A DNA stretch of 64,000 nt from an uncultured Collinsella sp. (GCA_902470695.1 CABRHH010000008.1:27639-91638); one strand, 5' to 3'. Shown: positions 9,101 through 17,373, numbered from the stretch's first letter. Translations and numbers: made by a program. Notes: generated from the sequence alone by a model not told the origin.

Positions 9101-11578
9101 GTAGCCCTTGAGCAGGAGCGCCTGCGGCAGGCCGTCGGTGATCAGCGAGACCTTCTTCAGGTTGTCGGCCGTCAGCGCGTAGGGGTTGGTGACCTCGGAC
9201 CCGAAGTTCATGACGATGCGGTAGTTCACCAGGTTCTTGATGTCCTCGGAGCCCTGCGGGGTGTTGAGGATCTTGCGCGTGGCAACCGCGCCGTCGTTCC
9301 AGTCGATGTCGCCGTCACCGTTCGCGTCGCCATCGGCGATCGCGACCTTCACCCACGGCAGCTCGCTGGTCGGGTAGCTCTTGACGTCGGCGTTGTTGGC
9401 CAGATAGGTCTGGCCGCCCTTATCGCCCTGCTCGTAGTACCACACCGAGCTCGACAGGCCCATGGTATCGGTGCCGTTGTTTAGCGTGATGCGCTCGTCC
9501 TTCTCCATCTCGGAGTTGGAGAAGATGCCGGCGGAGAGATCCTTGCTGCTCAGGAAACCATACAGGAAGAAATCCTCGGTGCTGGGGTTGAACTCGCCGT
9601 CGAAGGAATAGAAGCGGTCGCCCGTCGCAGCGGCGTTGGTGGACATCTTCGCGCCGGCAAAGCCCGTGCCGCCGTCCACCTGGTCGAGCATGAGCAGGTT
9701 CATGCCGGAGATATCGATGGAGGCGATCGCGGCGGAGCCGTCGGCCTTCTTGATGTCGGTGATCTTCCAGGACAGCTCGGTGCCGGACACCTTCACCTCG
9801 ACGGTCAGGGTCGCATTGACCTTGAGCTTGTCGGTGGGGGCCACGGTGAGCTCGTAGGTGGCGGTATCGCCCTTGATGGCCGCCTTGACCGTCGGGGCCA
9901 CCTCGACGCCGTTGATCTTCAGCGTCTTGACGTCGGTCTCCTGGGCGCGGAAGAACTTGCCCTTGTTCGCGCCGGAGGTGAGCTCATAGCGGACCACCTG
10001 CGGGAACTTGTCGGACACGTAGACCTTCATCGCGTCGGAGGCGATGGTCTGGTACTTGCTCAGGTCAACCTGGGCCTTGGGCTCCAGCTTGAAGTCGACC
10101 ACGTTCTTGTCGGCGTCGGTGCCGCCCTTGACCGTCACCTTCTGGGAGAGGGCCTGGTAGCCAGGGTAGCTGGCCACGATGGTCTGCTCGCCGGCCTCAA
10201 CGTCCTCGATCGCGTAGGCGCCCTTGGCGTCCGTGGTGGCCTTGAGGTTGGCCACGCGCACCACGGCGCCCTCGAGCGGCGTGCCGTCCTTGGCGGTGAC
10301 CGTGCCCTTCACCGGGGCGAGGTTCACGTAGACGGACTCCTGCTGCTGGCCGGTGCGGTTGGCCGCGAACTCCCAGGTGCCCTCCATGAGGTCGTGGGTC
10401 TCGGCAGTGTTGGCGACCTTGGCGTCGGCGAACTTGAACTCCGCGCCCGCGCCCTTGGCCATGACGGCCATGTGGCCCTTGCCGGAATTCTTCGCAACGA
10501 AGTCGCCCACGGTCTGCAGGCTCGCGCTCTGCTTCTTGCCGTTGACGGACAGCTCGACCTTCTCGTTCTGCACGGTGATGGCCAGCTCGAGCGGCTCGCC
10601 GGCAACCGGAGCGGGCAGGTCGCCGCCCATGGAGCCGTAGCTGCCGCTGCCGCACTGCCAGTACCACTTGCTCGACGAGTCATAGCCGATGTAGAACCAG
10701 TTGTTCGCATCCACGTAGGTGTAGAAGATGCCGAAGTTGTTGGTGTTCACCGGGTTGAAGGTAAGCGACACGGTGTCGCCCGCCTTCACCGCGGCGTCCT
10801 TGCCGATCAGCGTGATCGGGCCCTTCTGGGCAGCGTCGCCGTAAGCATGGCCGCCGCCGTTGTTGTTGCCGGCGGTCACGTGGATCCACTTGCGACCCTC
10901 GGGCGTGGCGTACTCCGCCTTGGGCTCCCAGGTCTGGCCGTCGACCTCCTTGTAGGGCTTCCATGCGGAGAAGTCGACCACCGTCTTGTCGCCCATCTTC
11001 ACGTTCGTGAAGTAGACGTCGGTGTAGTCGGAATTCCACGTTGCGGCGCCGAAGCCGACCTTGCCCTCCTGCTTCATGACGCTCACGAAGTCGGCGTTCT
11101 CCACAGACGCGGTGGCGCCGTTGACCGTCACCTTCACGGTGTTGTTCTCGTGCGAAACCGAGATGGCGGCCTTCTGGCCCTTCGGAATCGAAGGCAGGCC
11201 GCTGAGCGCCGGGTATCCGGACTTGTCGCCCGCCTTGTACTCGATGAACCAGCTGTTGCTTACGTCGTAGCCGACGTAGGCCCAGTGGGTATCGTCCACG
11301 TAGCTCACCACGAAACGCACGCGCGACTTCGCCGGATCGCTGTTCACGATGAAATCGGCCCCGACCGTCTGGTCGCCCACCTTGGTGTCGCTTAGCACGA
11401 ACGCCTCGGGCTTTGCGCCTCCAAAGTGGTTGTTGCCGTTGTTGGCGCCCGACACGAGATGGCCCATGATGGCGCCATCGGCAAATGCCGGAGCCACGGC
11501 GCCGAACGCCATGCCAACAGCCGCAATCACGGCTGCGGTATAGGCGAACAGACGGCGAAGCATGGTAGCTCTTCGCAT
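6173..11578 (-). CDS. Cell-wall-anchored GH101 endo-alpha-N-acetylgalactosaminidase
   Basis: This secreted enzyme releases core-1 O-glycans (Gal-beta-1,3-GalNAc) from Ser/Thr of mucins. It has 1801 residues. A signal peptide ends near AFA-33. Two sugar-binding-like repeats fill ~35-400, and a carboxypeptidase-regulatory-like domain lies at ~420-485. The GH101 core follows, with a calcium-binding loop DANGDGDIDWNDG. The catalytic segment FIYLDVWYQDAWETRR has Asp 973 as the expected nucleophile. The expected acid/base Glu lies in TEFPNEGEYDSTW (999-1005); the glutamate at 1005 fits the spacing known for this family. A fibronectin type III domain is at ~1612-1700, then a Gly/Asn-rich stalk, LVQTG (~1766), a membrane helix and KRRRR. 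LVQTG differs from canonical LPXTG. The ATG at 11578 follows AAAGGGGACGT. Confidence 0.93.
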   Translation of the reverse strand: MRRATMLRRLFAYTAAVIAAVGMAFGAVAPAFADGAIMGHLVSGANNGNNHFGGAKPEAFVLSDTKVGDQTVGADFIVNSDPAKSRVRFVVSYVDDTHWAYVGYDVSNSWFIEYKAGDKSGYPALSGLPSIPKGQKAAISVSHENNTVKVTVNGATASVENADFVSVMKQEGKVGFGAATWNSDYTDVYFTNVKMGDKTVVDFSAWKPYKEVDGQTWEPKAEYATPEGRKWIHVTAGNNNGGGHAYGDAAQKGPITLIGKDAAVKAGDTVSLTFNPVNTNNFGIFYTYVDANNWFYIGYDSSSKWYWQCGSGSYGSMGGDLPAPVAGEPLELAITVQNEKVELSVNGKKQSASLQTVGDFVAKNSGKGHMAVMAKGAGAEFKFADAKVANTAETHDLMEGTWEFAANRTGQQQESVYVNLAPVKGTVTAKDGTPLEGAVVRVANLKATTDAKGAYAIEDVEAGEQTIVASYPGYQALSQKVTVKGGTDADKNVVDFKLEPKAQVDLSKYQTIASDAMKVYVSDKFPQVVRYELTSGANKGKFFRAQETDVKTLKINGVEVAPTVKAAIKGDTATYELTVAPTDKLKVNATLTVEVKVSGTELSWKITDIKKADGSAAIASIDISGMNLLMLDQVDGGTGFAGAKMSTNAAATGDRFYSFDGEFNPSTEDFFLYGFLSSKDLSAGIFSNSEMEKDERITLNNGTDTMGLSSSVWYYEQGDKGGQTYLANNADVKSYPTSELPWVKVAIADGDANGDGDIDWNDGAVATRKILNTPQGSEDIKNLVNYRIVMNFGSEVTNPYALTADNLKKVSLITDGLPQALLLKGYGNEGHDSANSEYADISEKEGGVSGFQDLIKVAHQYNTQVGIHVNAQEAYQESKSFNERMVKGQGNGWGWLDQSVAIDKLWDLGSSARWNRFVQLYDRINGTHFANKDFGKGEYVGDPAETGAAAASMAELKADAAKRDNNMDFIYLDVWYQDAWETRRIAEQINSLGWRFSTEFPNEGEYDSTWSHWATEIQYGGTGTKGINSDIARFLRNDQRDISPNNAGPTASHAKTAMNNPLLSGYTLEGFEGWGNEQDFNTYVKTTYLENLPTRFLQHYQVTDWTNYSGAEGDVSPVGNHEKQIKLKNEAGDEVVVTRHAQQRNDAVCEREITLKGVKVLDDDAYLLPWTDENGEEKLYHYNVDGDSTTWTLLDGWKGQNLVLYKLTDQGRVKVKDLPASDAFTFKAEAGVPYVIVKASSKTEVPTADTVDFGEGTGVTDPGFNAYENNEQLNAKVWSGDVTDASVRVETAGTGDQRLAINSPAKDVAVSTKLTGLTAGKTYVAELYIDNESDAKATIEVASGDSKAARSTGRSVAQNYTASDEKHTSNLQASHMTRIYVKFTAGSDTATLTVKRAAGAGSTYVDNIRYVENEKFPVQDAKGNFSQDFENAVSGLYPFVIGPSSYGGDAVAHLSEKHAPYTQTGWHNKQLDDAIDGNWSLKYHDGRKGLLYQTTPQTLAFEPGKTYTVEFDYQTGELARYQMIVGHGEDDGDTEKIESYTVPTEFLPVTYVDGKQTTQHVKMEVTGADDGLTWIGLYSAGNSGNTAIGSGDFVLDNLKVTVKDGGTDAGDTEKPTVPGNVEIGEVGDTSAKLTWTPASDDTDVAGYEVFVNGKSVAKLGPDATSYTLEGLEPGTAYEVSVRAFDAAGNVSDVVSKKLTTTGSNNGGDNGGDNGSGDNNGNGGTGGNNGGADNGNGGTGDNGNGGSGANGGNNAGAQKPGNKPSGNLVQTGDDALLAIIPVVAIGAVLVVGGIVVAKRRRR

Positions 11579-11644
11579 ACGTCCCCTTTCCCTCTCCCCT
11601 CATGCGAGGGGTTGCTTACATCCCGGCATCTCCGCCGGAGTCAA

Positions 11645-11689
11645 ACTGGTACGAACCTGATAACCAGTCCGAACTTGCCGCGGATTATA
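11645..11689 (-). promoter_or_regulatory. Probable promoter and operator of the GH101 gene
   Basis: A perfect -10 hexamer TATAAT reads on the minus strand at 11689-11684. The -35 is weak. Just downstream is an inverted repeat ACTGGT-N12-ACCAGT (11645-11668), in the position of a repressor operator. A related repeat, TGGTTCT-N14-AGAACCA, lies upstream at 11772-11799. Confidence 0.5.
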
Positions 11690-11771
11690 ACCGTGTCTTG
11701 ATCAATCTTGATGCACAGTTTGGTGGGCGGTCGAAGTTTGTCTGTGAGCGTACTCAGGACACCCTGACCAC

Positions 11772-11799
11772 TGGTTCTCTCTAAAGTGGGTTAGAACCA
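11772..11799. promoter_or_regulatory. Inverted repeat upstream of the GH101 promoter
   Basis: TGGTTCT and AGAACCA separated by 14 bases. It shares the ACTGGT core (the base before is C, after CCA) with the inverted repeat at 11645-11668, so the two may bind the same regulator. Confidence 0.4.
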
Positions 11800-11975
11800 C
11801 TTGTATGAGGATTTGCATACCAGAGTACTTAGGATACAAGGGGGTTTGATATCTATAATGCGTTGCGGTGCGGTTCTGCGGGGCCCCGCGATGGCGACGT
11901 CGCGGTATGGCGGAGTGGCGGTGCGATGGAGGCGTGGCAGCATGGCGGCGCGGTAGCGTGGCGGCGTAGCTGCAC

Positions 11976-12035
11976 GGAGCTTGGAGCTTGGAGCTTGGAG
12001 CTTGGAGCTTGGAGCTTGGAGCTTGGAGCTTGGAG
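11976..12035. repeat. Heptanucleotide tandem repeat (GGAGCTT)n
   Basis: Eight perfect consecutive copies of GGAGCTT from 11976 to 12031 and a partial ninth. It lies in the non-coding gap between GH101 and tRNA-Arg. A 7-bp unit is prone to slippage, so copy number probably varies between strains. Confidence 0.9.
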
Positions 12036-12063
12036 GCAGCGTAACCCACTTCGCGGCCGCGCC

Positions 12064-12217
12064 CTGCTGCAAAATCGAGGTTTTGCGAAATGGCACCGCG
12101 TCGGTCACATGTCCCAGGCCGTCCGACATCAGCAAAACCGCAGGTCGCGCTCAGCCGAAAACGGACGCGAAATGGCACCTGGGAAACGCATTTCGCAAAA
12201 CCTCGATTTTGCAGCAG
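12064..12217. repeat. Long inverted repeat with 28-bp perfect arms
   Basis: The arm at 12064-12091 (starting CTGCTGCAAAATCGAGG) is the exact reverse complement of 12190-12217, with 98 bp between. GCGAAATGGCACC occurs twice in the same orientation, once at the end of the left arm and once before the right arm. The structure would give a large hairpin RNA or a small MITE-like element. The rest of 11800-12470 holds nothing recognisable. Confidence 0.75.
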
Positions 12218-12470
12218 ATAGTCCCGAACTAAAGCGCAGTTGCGAAATCGCACACCACGACGAACGCCCACACGCTTTGCGGTAGCTACCACGCAAGTCG
12301 CTGTGACAAGCACATCGGGCAGCCTCCTCATTCCCGCCGAGCTGCTTAGACGCTCTCAATTTCCAGGACACATTTTCATCATCCTAGCTGCAGGGACAGC
12401 CTGGACTCACACACACACTTTTTGTCCTATAGCCCGCAAGCCAAGACGCGAGGCAAACTCGCAACAAAGC

Positions 12471-12501
12471 AAAAACCCGGCCTGCTGAGCAGACCGGGTT
12501 T
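12471..12501 (-). terminator. Rho-independent terminator of tRNA-Arg
   Basis: On the minus strand the sequence AACCCGGTCTGCT forms a stem with AGCAGGCCGGGTT and is followed by T5. It lies 10 bases past the tRNA CCA end. Confidence 0.85.
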
Positions 12502-12511
12502 CACAATCAAC

Positions 12512-12588
12512 TGGTGCGGCGTACAGGATTCGAACCTGTGACGTTCTGATTCGTAGTCAGACCCTCTATCCAGCTGAGGTAACGCCGC
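12512..12588 (-). tRNA. tRNA-Arg (ACG)
   Basis: A 77-nt cloverleaf with acceptor arms GCGGCGT/ACGCCGC, T-loop GGTTCGAATCC and anticodon loop CTACGAA, giving anticodon ACG. CCA is encoded. Confidence 0.96.
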
Positions 12589-12600
12589 AACGCAAGAGAT

Positions 12601-12629
12601 ATAATCGCATGCACCCCCGAATGCGTCAA
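12601..12629 (-). promoter_or_regulatory. Sigma-70-type promoter of tRNA-Arg
   Basis: On the minus strand TTGACG (12629-12624) and GATTAT (12606-12601) are separated by exactly 17 bases and end 12 bases before the tRNA. Confidence 0.75.
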
Positions 12630-12967
12630 GCACTTTTTAAAAATTGCTCCAACTTTTTTTGAACCCGAGAGAACTGCCAGCTCAGAGGTATGACGACATC
12701 GAGTGAAGAGGAAACCCCGCCCGACGACAGCTCCTTCGGCACGCAGAAGTGCGTTGACGACCGCGAAACGATAGAGCCTGCACCGGGGCTGGCGCGCCAA
12801 TCGCTCAACCCAACCGGCCCATCACGGCCCCGTTCGACCCCGGATGCGAACCTCTCCAGAATCGAGGCGCCGCGCCGGCGCCGCGCAAGAACCCCTCCCC
12901 AACAACATCGCCGCCCCTGCGCAAGCGCGACAGAGACGGCGATCCGCGAACTGATAAACAAATGCTT
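12630..12967. other. Intergenic region between serS and tRNA-Arg
   Basis: An open frame on the plus strand from 12690 overlaps the end of serS, has no ribosome site and gives an unconserved-looking basic peptide, so it is not called. No terminator with a T-run was seen after the serS stop. Confidence 0.4.
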
Positions 12968-14260
12968 TTATGCCACAGGCTCGATCTTCTCGATACCGCC
13001 CATGTACGGACGCAGAACCTCGGGCACCGTAATGGAGCCGTCGGCGTTCTGGTAGTTCTCCATGATGGCGGCCATGGTGCGCCCGGTGGGCAAGCCAGAG
13101 CCGTTGAGCGTGTGCACGAAGCGCGTGCCCTTGAAATTCTCGGAGTCGCGATACTTGATGTTCGCGCGACGGGCCTGAAAATCGCCGCAGTTCGAGCAGG
13201 AGGAAATCTCCTTGTACGCGTTGTAGCTCGGCAGCCACACCTCGATATCGTAGGTCTGGCGGGCAGAGAAGCCCAAATCACCGGTGCACAGGCTGATCAC
13301 GCGATACGGCAGGCCGAGCTGCTGCAGAATGAACTCGGCCTCGGCCACCATGCTCTCCAGCTCCTCATCGGACTGCTCGGGCGTGGCGAACTTGACCATC
13401 TCCACCTTGGTGAACTGATGCTGGCGAATGATGCCGCGCGTATCGCGACCGGCTGAACCCGCCTCCTCGCGGAAACACGACGTGCCGGCGGTGTAGCGCA
13501 GCGACAGCTGGGAGGCGTCGAGCACCTCGCCGGCGTGCAGGTTCGTAAGTGCCACCTCGGCGGTGGGGATCAGGAACTGGTCCTCGCCGGTATGATAGGC
13601 GTCGTCCTCGAACTTGGGCAGCTGGCCCGTGCCGTACATGATCTCACGGTTGACGATCACCGGCGGGATGAACTCGGTGAAGCCGCGCGCGATGTGGGTG
13701 TTCAGGAAGAAGTTTTGCAGCGCGCGATCGAGCGTGGCACCGGCGCCGGAAAGCACAGTGAAGCGGGCACCGGAGAGCTTGGAGCCACGATCGAAGTCCA
13801 GGATACCGGTCTCGGTACCGAGGTCCCAGTGGGCCTTGGGCTCAAAGCCCTCGGCGGCAAAATCGCGCGGCTCGCCCACCCGGCGGCGCTCGGGATTCTC
13901 GTTCTCATCCTTGCCCACGGGCGTGGCCTCGTAGGGCAGGTTGGGCAGGTGCGCCATGAAATCGTGCAGCTCGTCCTCGAGCTCGGAACGGCGGCTGGCC
14001 AGGCTCTCGATGCGCTCGTTCACCTCGCGCACAGCGTTTTTCGCCGCATCGGCCTCGTCGCGCCTGCCCTCCTTCATGAGCACGCCGATCTTCTTCGACT
14101 CGGCGTTGCGCGTGGCCTGGAGCTCCTCAACCTCGGCGATCACGGAACGACGGGCCTCGTCGATCTCGAAGAATTTGCTGCGATCCCACGAGGTCTGGCG
14201 ATTCGCCATCGCGGCGTCGACCGCGTCGGGGTTCTCGCGAACGAACTTGATATCGAGCAT
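12968..14260 (-). CDS. serS: Serine--tRNA ligase
   Basis: Charges tRNA-Ser with serine in the cytoplasm (class II synthetase). The 430-residue length is normal. Residues ~27-100 form the long antiparallel coiled coil that grips the tRNA variable arm. Motif 2 appears as FREEAGSAGRDTRG followed by HQFTKVEM, and motif 3 as LNGSGLPTGRTMAAIMENYQ. The conserved TAEV in FLIPTAEVALTNLH and the CSNCGDFQARR segment are intact. The start ATG at 14260 has a GGAGG site 6 bases before it; codons further upstream are out of family. A palindromic -10-like element (AGTATATACT) upstream may serve both serS and the small plus-strand gene. Confidence 0.97.
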   Translation of the reverse strand: MLDIKFVRENPDAVDAAMANRQTSWDRSKFFEIDEARRSVIAEVEELQATRNAESKKIGVLMKEGRRDEADAAKNAVREVNERIESLASRRSELEDELHDFMAHLPNLPYEATPVGKDENENPERRRVGEPRDFAAEGFEPKAHWDLGTETGILDFDRGSKLSGARFTVLSGAGATLDRALQNFFLNTHIARGFTEFIPPVIVNREIMYGTGQLPKFEDDAYHTGEDQFLIPTAEVALTNLHAGEVLDASQLSLRYTAGTSCFREEAGSAGRDTRGIIRQHQFTKVEMVKFATPEQSDEELESMVAEAEFILQQLGLPYRVISLCTGDLGFSARQTYDIEVWLPSYNAYKEISSCSNCGDFQARRANIKYRDSENFKGTRFVHTLNGSGLPTGRTMAAIMENYQNADGSITVPEVLRPYMGGIEKIEPVA

Positions 14261-14298
14261 GGTGCCTCCGTGTTCCTTGCGTACGTTTGTGCAGTGCA

Positions 14299-14308
14299 AG
14301 TATATACT
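14299..14308. promoter_or_regulatory. Symmetric -10-like element between serS and the small membrane protein
   Basis: AGTATATACT reads TATACT on both strands, so it could be the -10 of overlapping divergent promoters. Clear -35 boxes are missing, so this is tentative. Confidence 0.35.
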
Positions 14309-14360
14309 GGTACCACTAAATTGTGGCATGCCAGCTATGGCGATGAAAGCGAGACGCAGG

Positions 14361-14525
14361 ATGGACACGTTTTTTGATTTTCTGTTCAACACGCGCGGCG
14401 GCGTTGCCGTGCTGTTCGTTGCCGGAATCATCATCTTTGCGTTCGTAGCGTTCCTGCTGGAAAAGCGCACGCAGAAGATCTACGTTGACCGCGGTGAGCC
14501 CGACGACGGTGACAGCTGGTTTTAA
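14361..14525 (+). CDS. Small single-pass membrane protein, unknown function
   Basis: A 54-residue hypothetical protein: short N-terminus MDTFFDFLFNTRGG, one hydrophobic helix (VAVLFVAGIIIFAFVAFLL), then a charged tail ending in an acidic DDGD-SWF. An in-frame ATG at 14337 would add MAMKARRR. Neither start has a good ribosome site; 14361 is chosen because it gives the more natural N-terminus. It is divergent from serS. The hydrophobic helix followed by positive residues and the compact gap support a real gene. No family is recognised. Confidence 0.55.
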   Translation: MDTFFDFLFNTRGGVAVLFVAGIIIFAFVAFLLEKRTQKIYVDRGEPDDGDSWF

Positions 14526-14769
14526 TGGCACGTAGGCCGAATGTGAGCAACCTGTTGGTGCACAACAGACCGCTCAAAACGAAATCGGCTTTGCAGGGCA
14601 ATAACCGTAATTCGGCCTTCCGTTTCCACAGCTCCTTTCAGATGCGGGCCGCCAGAAAGCTCTATCTGATGTAACTTCCGGTGCCTTGCGATTAGAAATT
14701 CACTGTTACGCATTTAAGTATCTATGTATCCGCAAGATTGCATCTGTTTTTACAGAGCCATTTTACCCT

Positions 14770-14950
14770 GGTCGCAAACCTCATCTAATGGGTGTTTCAC
14801 CTGCGAAATATCGTATGCATGACGCGCCCGCCGGGCTCCCGCGAGCAAAATACCGGCCAAAAGCGCCAAAGATGCCTCAATATCGACGATATCCGGCTTC
14901 ATGGCGTCGATTCGCACCGTGCAAACACCCATTAGATGGCATTTGCGACC
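14770..14950. repeat. Imperfect long palindrome, MITE-like
   Basis: Outer ends GGTCGC and GCGACC. Inside them CATCTAATGGGTGTTT (14782-14797) is the exact reverse complement of 14923-14938, and GCGAA (near 14803) matches TTCGC (near 14912). The arms are about 38 bp with a few mismatches. The middle ~105 bp is not coding. Confidence 0.6.
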
Positions 14951-15082
14951 ACTGTTCATCAACCCTTTTATTATATGACCCACTGCGTATTTACTATGAT
15001 TTGGCATCATGGATAGAAGCGCGCAATTATTAAGATTATTAGATTGCAGGCCGCAACCCGCACAACAGCCTGCACACACCAA

Positions 15083-15117
15083 GAGCCCGGCCCCGGAGAG
15101 ATTCCGGAACCGGGCTC
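15083..15117 (-). terminator. Terminator-like hairpin after the small membrane gene
   Basis: GAGCCCGG(TT)CCGG pairs with CCGG(GG)CCGGGCTC on the minus strand, downstream of the gene at 15173-15592. Only a weak T-rich tail follows. Confidence 0.5.
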
Positions 15118-15172
15118 ATCAGGATGCCGGGATTCGGCCACTATGCTGGACTGCCCCCTGGGAGCGCAGCGC

Positions 15173-15592
15173 CTAATGCCAAACCTCGCGCTCCTTCTTC
15201 ACGTTGCGCGCGAACACGAACGCACCCGCGACCTCGGCGACCCCCAGCACCAGCAGCACGGCGTCGGCAACATCGATGTTCGAGAAGCCCTGCCAAGCCC
15301 AAAACGCCACGTTCACCGCCGCAAGCACGATGCTGCCATATACCATGGCGCACGTTGTATTGATCTTGGACGGCACATTGGCCGACTGCATCCCCGACAA
15401 GCCAGTCAGCAGAAAGACCGCGCACGTCACCGCGGAAACGGCCGCGTAGGGCATCGCCGCATCAGTGCCGGAAATCGGCGCGGCGCTGATGAGGCCAAAC
15501 CCCGCTATCAACACCCCGCATACCAAAAAGCCAATGCTTGTCAGCACCATCAACATCGAGACGATCTTCAGGAACTTACGCGACGCGCTCAT
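15173..15592 (-). CDS. Four-helix membrane protein, unknown function
   Basis: A 139-residue hypothetical membrane protein. Four hydrophobic segments are clear: about 10-32 (VSMLMVLTSIGFLVCGVLIA), 44-66, 75-97 and 105-125. The C-terminus is short and charged (FARNVKKEREVWH), so both ends are likely inside. The ATG at 15592 follows GGGAGAGCGC; earlier in-frame Mets lack a site. It stands alone between non-coding gaps. No motif points to a function. Confidence 0.7.
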   Translation of the reverse strand: MSASRKFLKIVSMLMVLTSIGFLVCGVLIAGFGLISAAPISGTDAAMPYAAVSAVTCAVFLLTGLSGMQSANVPSKINTTCAMVYGSIVLAAVNVAFWAWQGFSNIDVADAVLLVLGVAEVAGAFVFARNVKKEREVWH

Positions 15593-16053
15593 GCGCTCTC
15601 CCTTCATTGCGCGAAGGGGCGCTCGCACGCCCCCTCAAACATCGTTGCAGCTCTTTCGTTATAGTACCCCATGCATCAGTCCAGCCGATCAACGCGGGGC
15701 AGCAATAATGCACGCGCCCTGCGGCAGCACCGACCAGCGACGCCGGCGCAGGGCGGCAACAGGCACAACCCCGTAGTAGCATCGGCCAGCGATACCAGCG
15801 CGGGGGTGCGTCCGCCGCGGACCAATTATGGCTCGAATACCTACTCCCGCACGGGGCGCCGACACGCGGGTCAACGTATTCGAGCGCTCGCCGCGCGGCG
15901 GCCGGCACGCACTTCGGCATGCGCCTCGGCATGCACAAACGCCGGCGCAGCGGCACGCGGGCCCGCCCATGCACCACGCCTCGCAAGCACGGTCAGCCCG
16001 TTACCGCACGGTGTCCGCTGCCAGCCAAGCCAAGCCAAGCCAGGCTCGGGAGC
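15593..16053. other. Intergenic region, no gene recognised
   Basis: GC-rich sequence with open frames on both strands but no ribosome sites. Near 16019-16040 the pentamer AAGCC is repeated in tandem just after the band-7 gene. The upstream region of the 15592 gene lies here; no clear promoter was seen. Confidence 0.4.
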
Positions 16054-17016
16054 CTAATCCTGCACCGGAATCGGCGCAGCAGCCGCTGCGTCGCTCGCCT
16101 GCTCGGCCGTCAGCATCTGCTCGAACATCGACGAAGTCTGCTTGAAATCGCTCGGCAGTACCACCGCGGCGCTCTTGCCCGTCTTGGCAAACTCGCCCAT
16201 CATCTCGGCCCACTGCGTGAACATGAACAGCTGGTTGGCCTCCTCATTGCTCACGCCGGTTTCCTGAATCGTCTCCAGCGAGTCCTTGATACCGATAGCG
16301 ATGGCCTTGCGCTGGTTGGCGATGCCCTCGCCGGCCTTCTCCATTGCCTCTGCCTCGGCGCGCGCCTCGGTAACACGGCGAATGCGGTCGGCCTCGGCCA
16401 GATCCTGTGCGGCGGCCTTCGTGCGCTGCGCGGCGTTGATCTGGTTCATGGAGTCCTCGACCTCGGCAGGCAGCGCAATCTTGGTGATCAGCGTGGATAC
16501 CAGCGTAAAGCCGTAGGCGTCCATCTGCTCGGATACGGTAGCGTTCACGTCCTTGGCGATGTCGTCCTTCTTGGCGAAGACCTCATCGAGCGTGTAGACG
16601 GGGATGGACGAGCGCAGCGCGTCGGTGATGAAGTCGCGCATCTGCGCCACGGGTTGCTGCAGCATGTAGTAGCTCTTGTACACGCCCGACTCGGTGGGGC
16701 CCGAGCCCATCTCATAGCTCACGTGGTACTGGGCCGACACCTCGAGACCGATCGTGACGTTGTCCTCGGTCTTGACGTCGATATCGAAGCCGTTTTTCAT
16801 GGTGCGCAGCGAAACTGTGGCCGCCTTGCGGTCGACGAACGGAATTTTCACGTGGAAGCCGGCACCCACGATGGTGTGGAACTTACCCAGGCGCTCGATG
16901 ATCACCGCATGTTGCTGCTGGACGACGAAAAACAGGTTGCCCGTGAGCAGGCCGATGATGGCGATAAGCACCACCAAGCCGATAATCCCCTGGAAGAGTT
17001 CAACGATCATGTACAT
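16054..17016 (-). CDS. SPFH/band 7 (prohibitin-like) membrane protein
   Basis: A 320-residue membrane-anchored scaffold protein of the stomatin/HflK type. An N-terminal hydrophobic helix (VELFQGIIGLVVLIAIIGLL) anchors it. The band-7 domain follows (QQQHAVIIERLGKFHTIVGAG, then IPFVDRKAATVSLRT) to ~200. A long Ala/Glu-rich helix (EADRIRRVTEARAEAEAMEK) and a variable C-terminus complete it. The start ATG at 17016 follows AAGGACCAACT. Family members organise membrane microdomains or guide proteases; the partner here is unknown, since no NfeD-like gene is adjacent. Monocistronic by position. Confidence 0.88.
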   Translation of the reverse strand: MYMIVELFQGIIGLVVLIAIIGLLTGNLFFVVQQQHAVIIERLGKFHTIVGAGFHVKIPFVDRKAATVSLRTMKNGFDIDVKTEDNVTIGLEVSAQYHVSYEMGSGPTESGVYKSYYMLQQPVAQMRDFITDALRSSIPVYTLDEVFAKKDDIAKDVNATVSEQMDAYGFTLVSTLITKIALPAEVEDSMNQINAAQRTKAAAQDLAEADRIRRVTEARAEAEAMEKAGEGIANQRKAIAIGIKDSLETIQETGVSNEEANQLFMFTQWAEMMGEFAKTGKSAAVVLPSDFKQTSSMFEQMLTAEQASDAAAAAPIPVQD

Positions 17017-17339
17017 AGTTGGTCCTTAGAACGGAGGAACACTGTTCTCAGGATACCTGTTCGGAGGGTTGAAGTATCGGCGATTCCCGCACAGACCGGT
17101 GAATGGCCGGTTTGGACCGGTATATGCATGGGACGGTCCATATATAAGGAGTGCGCCACACATCCCGCAAGGGGCTGGCCCGACATATGTGGCCCATCCC
17201 GTGAAGCTAAGTCGGCGAAGACGAAAGACACGCGATCAGAACCATACGAACCTCGTCGAATGCTGCGAGCAGGGCTGCTGGACCCACTCGGCGACGATTC
17301 GCATGTCGAGCTTGGAAGCCGCCTCGAACAGGGCGCACG
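17017..17339. other. Intergenic region upstream of the band-7 gene
   Basis: No gene. Contains an inverted repeat TGGACCG (17113-17119) and CGGTCCA (17134-17140) and several ACCGG copies. These may be regulatory for the band-7 gene, but no promoter hexamers are clear. Confidence 0.4.
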
Positions 17340-17364
17340 AAAAAAGCTCCCCGAAGGGAGCTTT
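17340..17364 (-). terminator. Rho-independent terminator of tRNA-Leu (CAG)
   Basis: On the minus strand AAAGCTCCC-TTCG-GGGAGC is followed by T6; a UUCG tetraloop closes the stem. Confidence 0.9.
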
Positions 17365-17373
17365 CAGTTCAGA

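Larger units (their letters stand above)
14526..15172. other. AT-richer intergenic region with palindromic element
   Basis: No gene is supported in these 647 bp, although weak frames exist on both strands. GC content is visibly lower than around it. It contains a short hairpin CTGTTG-GTGCA-CAACAG near 14550, a long imperfect palindrome at 14770-14950 and a terminator-like stem at 15083-15117. Confidence 0.5.

Noticed and set aside
5864..9484. 1206-codon plus-strand frame
   Set aside because: It is antisense to GH101; the minus strand has a signal peptide, catalytic motif and sorting signal.
12690..13055. 121-codon plus-strand frame overlapping the serS end
   Set aside because: Overlaps serS by 88 bp, no ribosome site, composition not protein-like.
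14686..15082. Short frames on both strands in the gap before the small membrane gene
   Set aside because: They span the long palindrome, have no ribosome sites and no hydrophobic or motif content.
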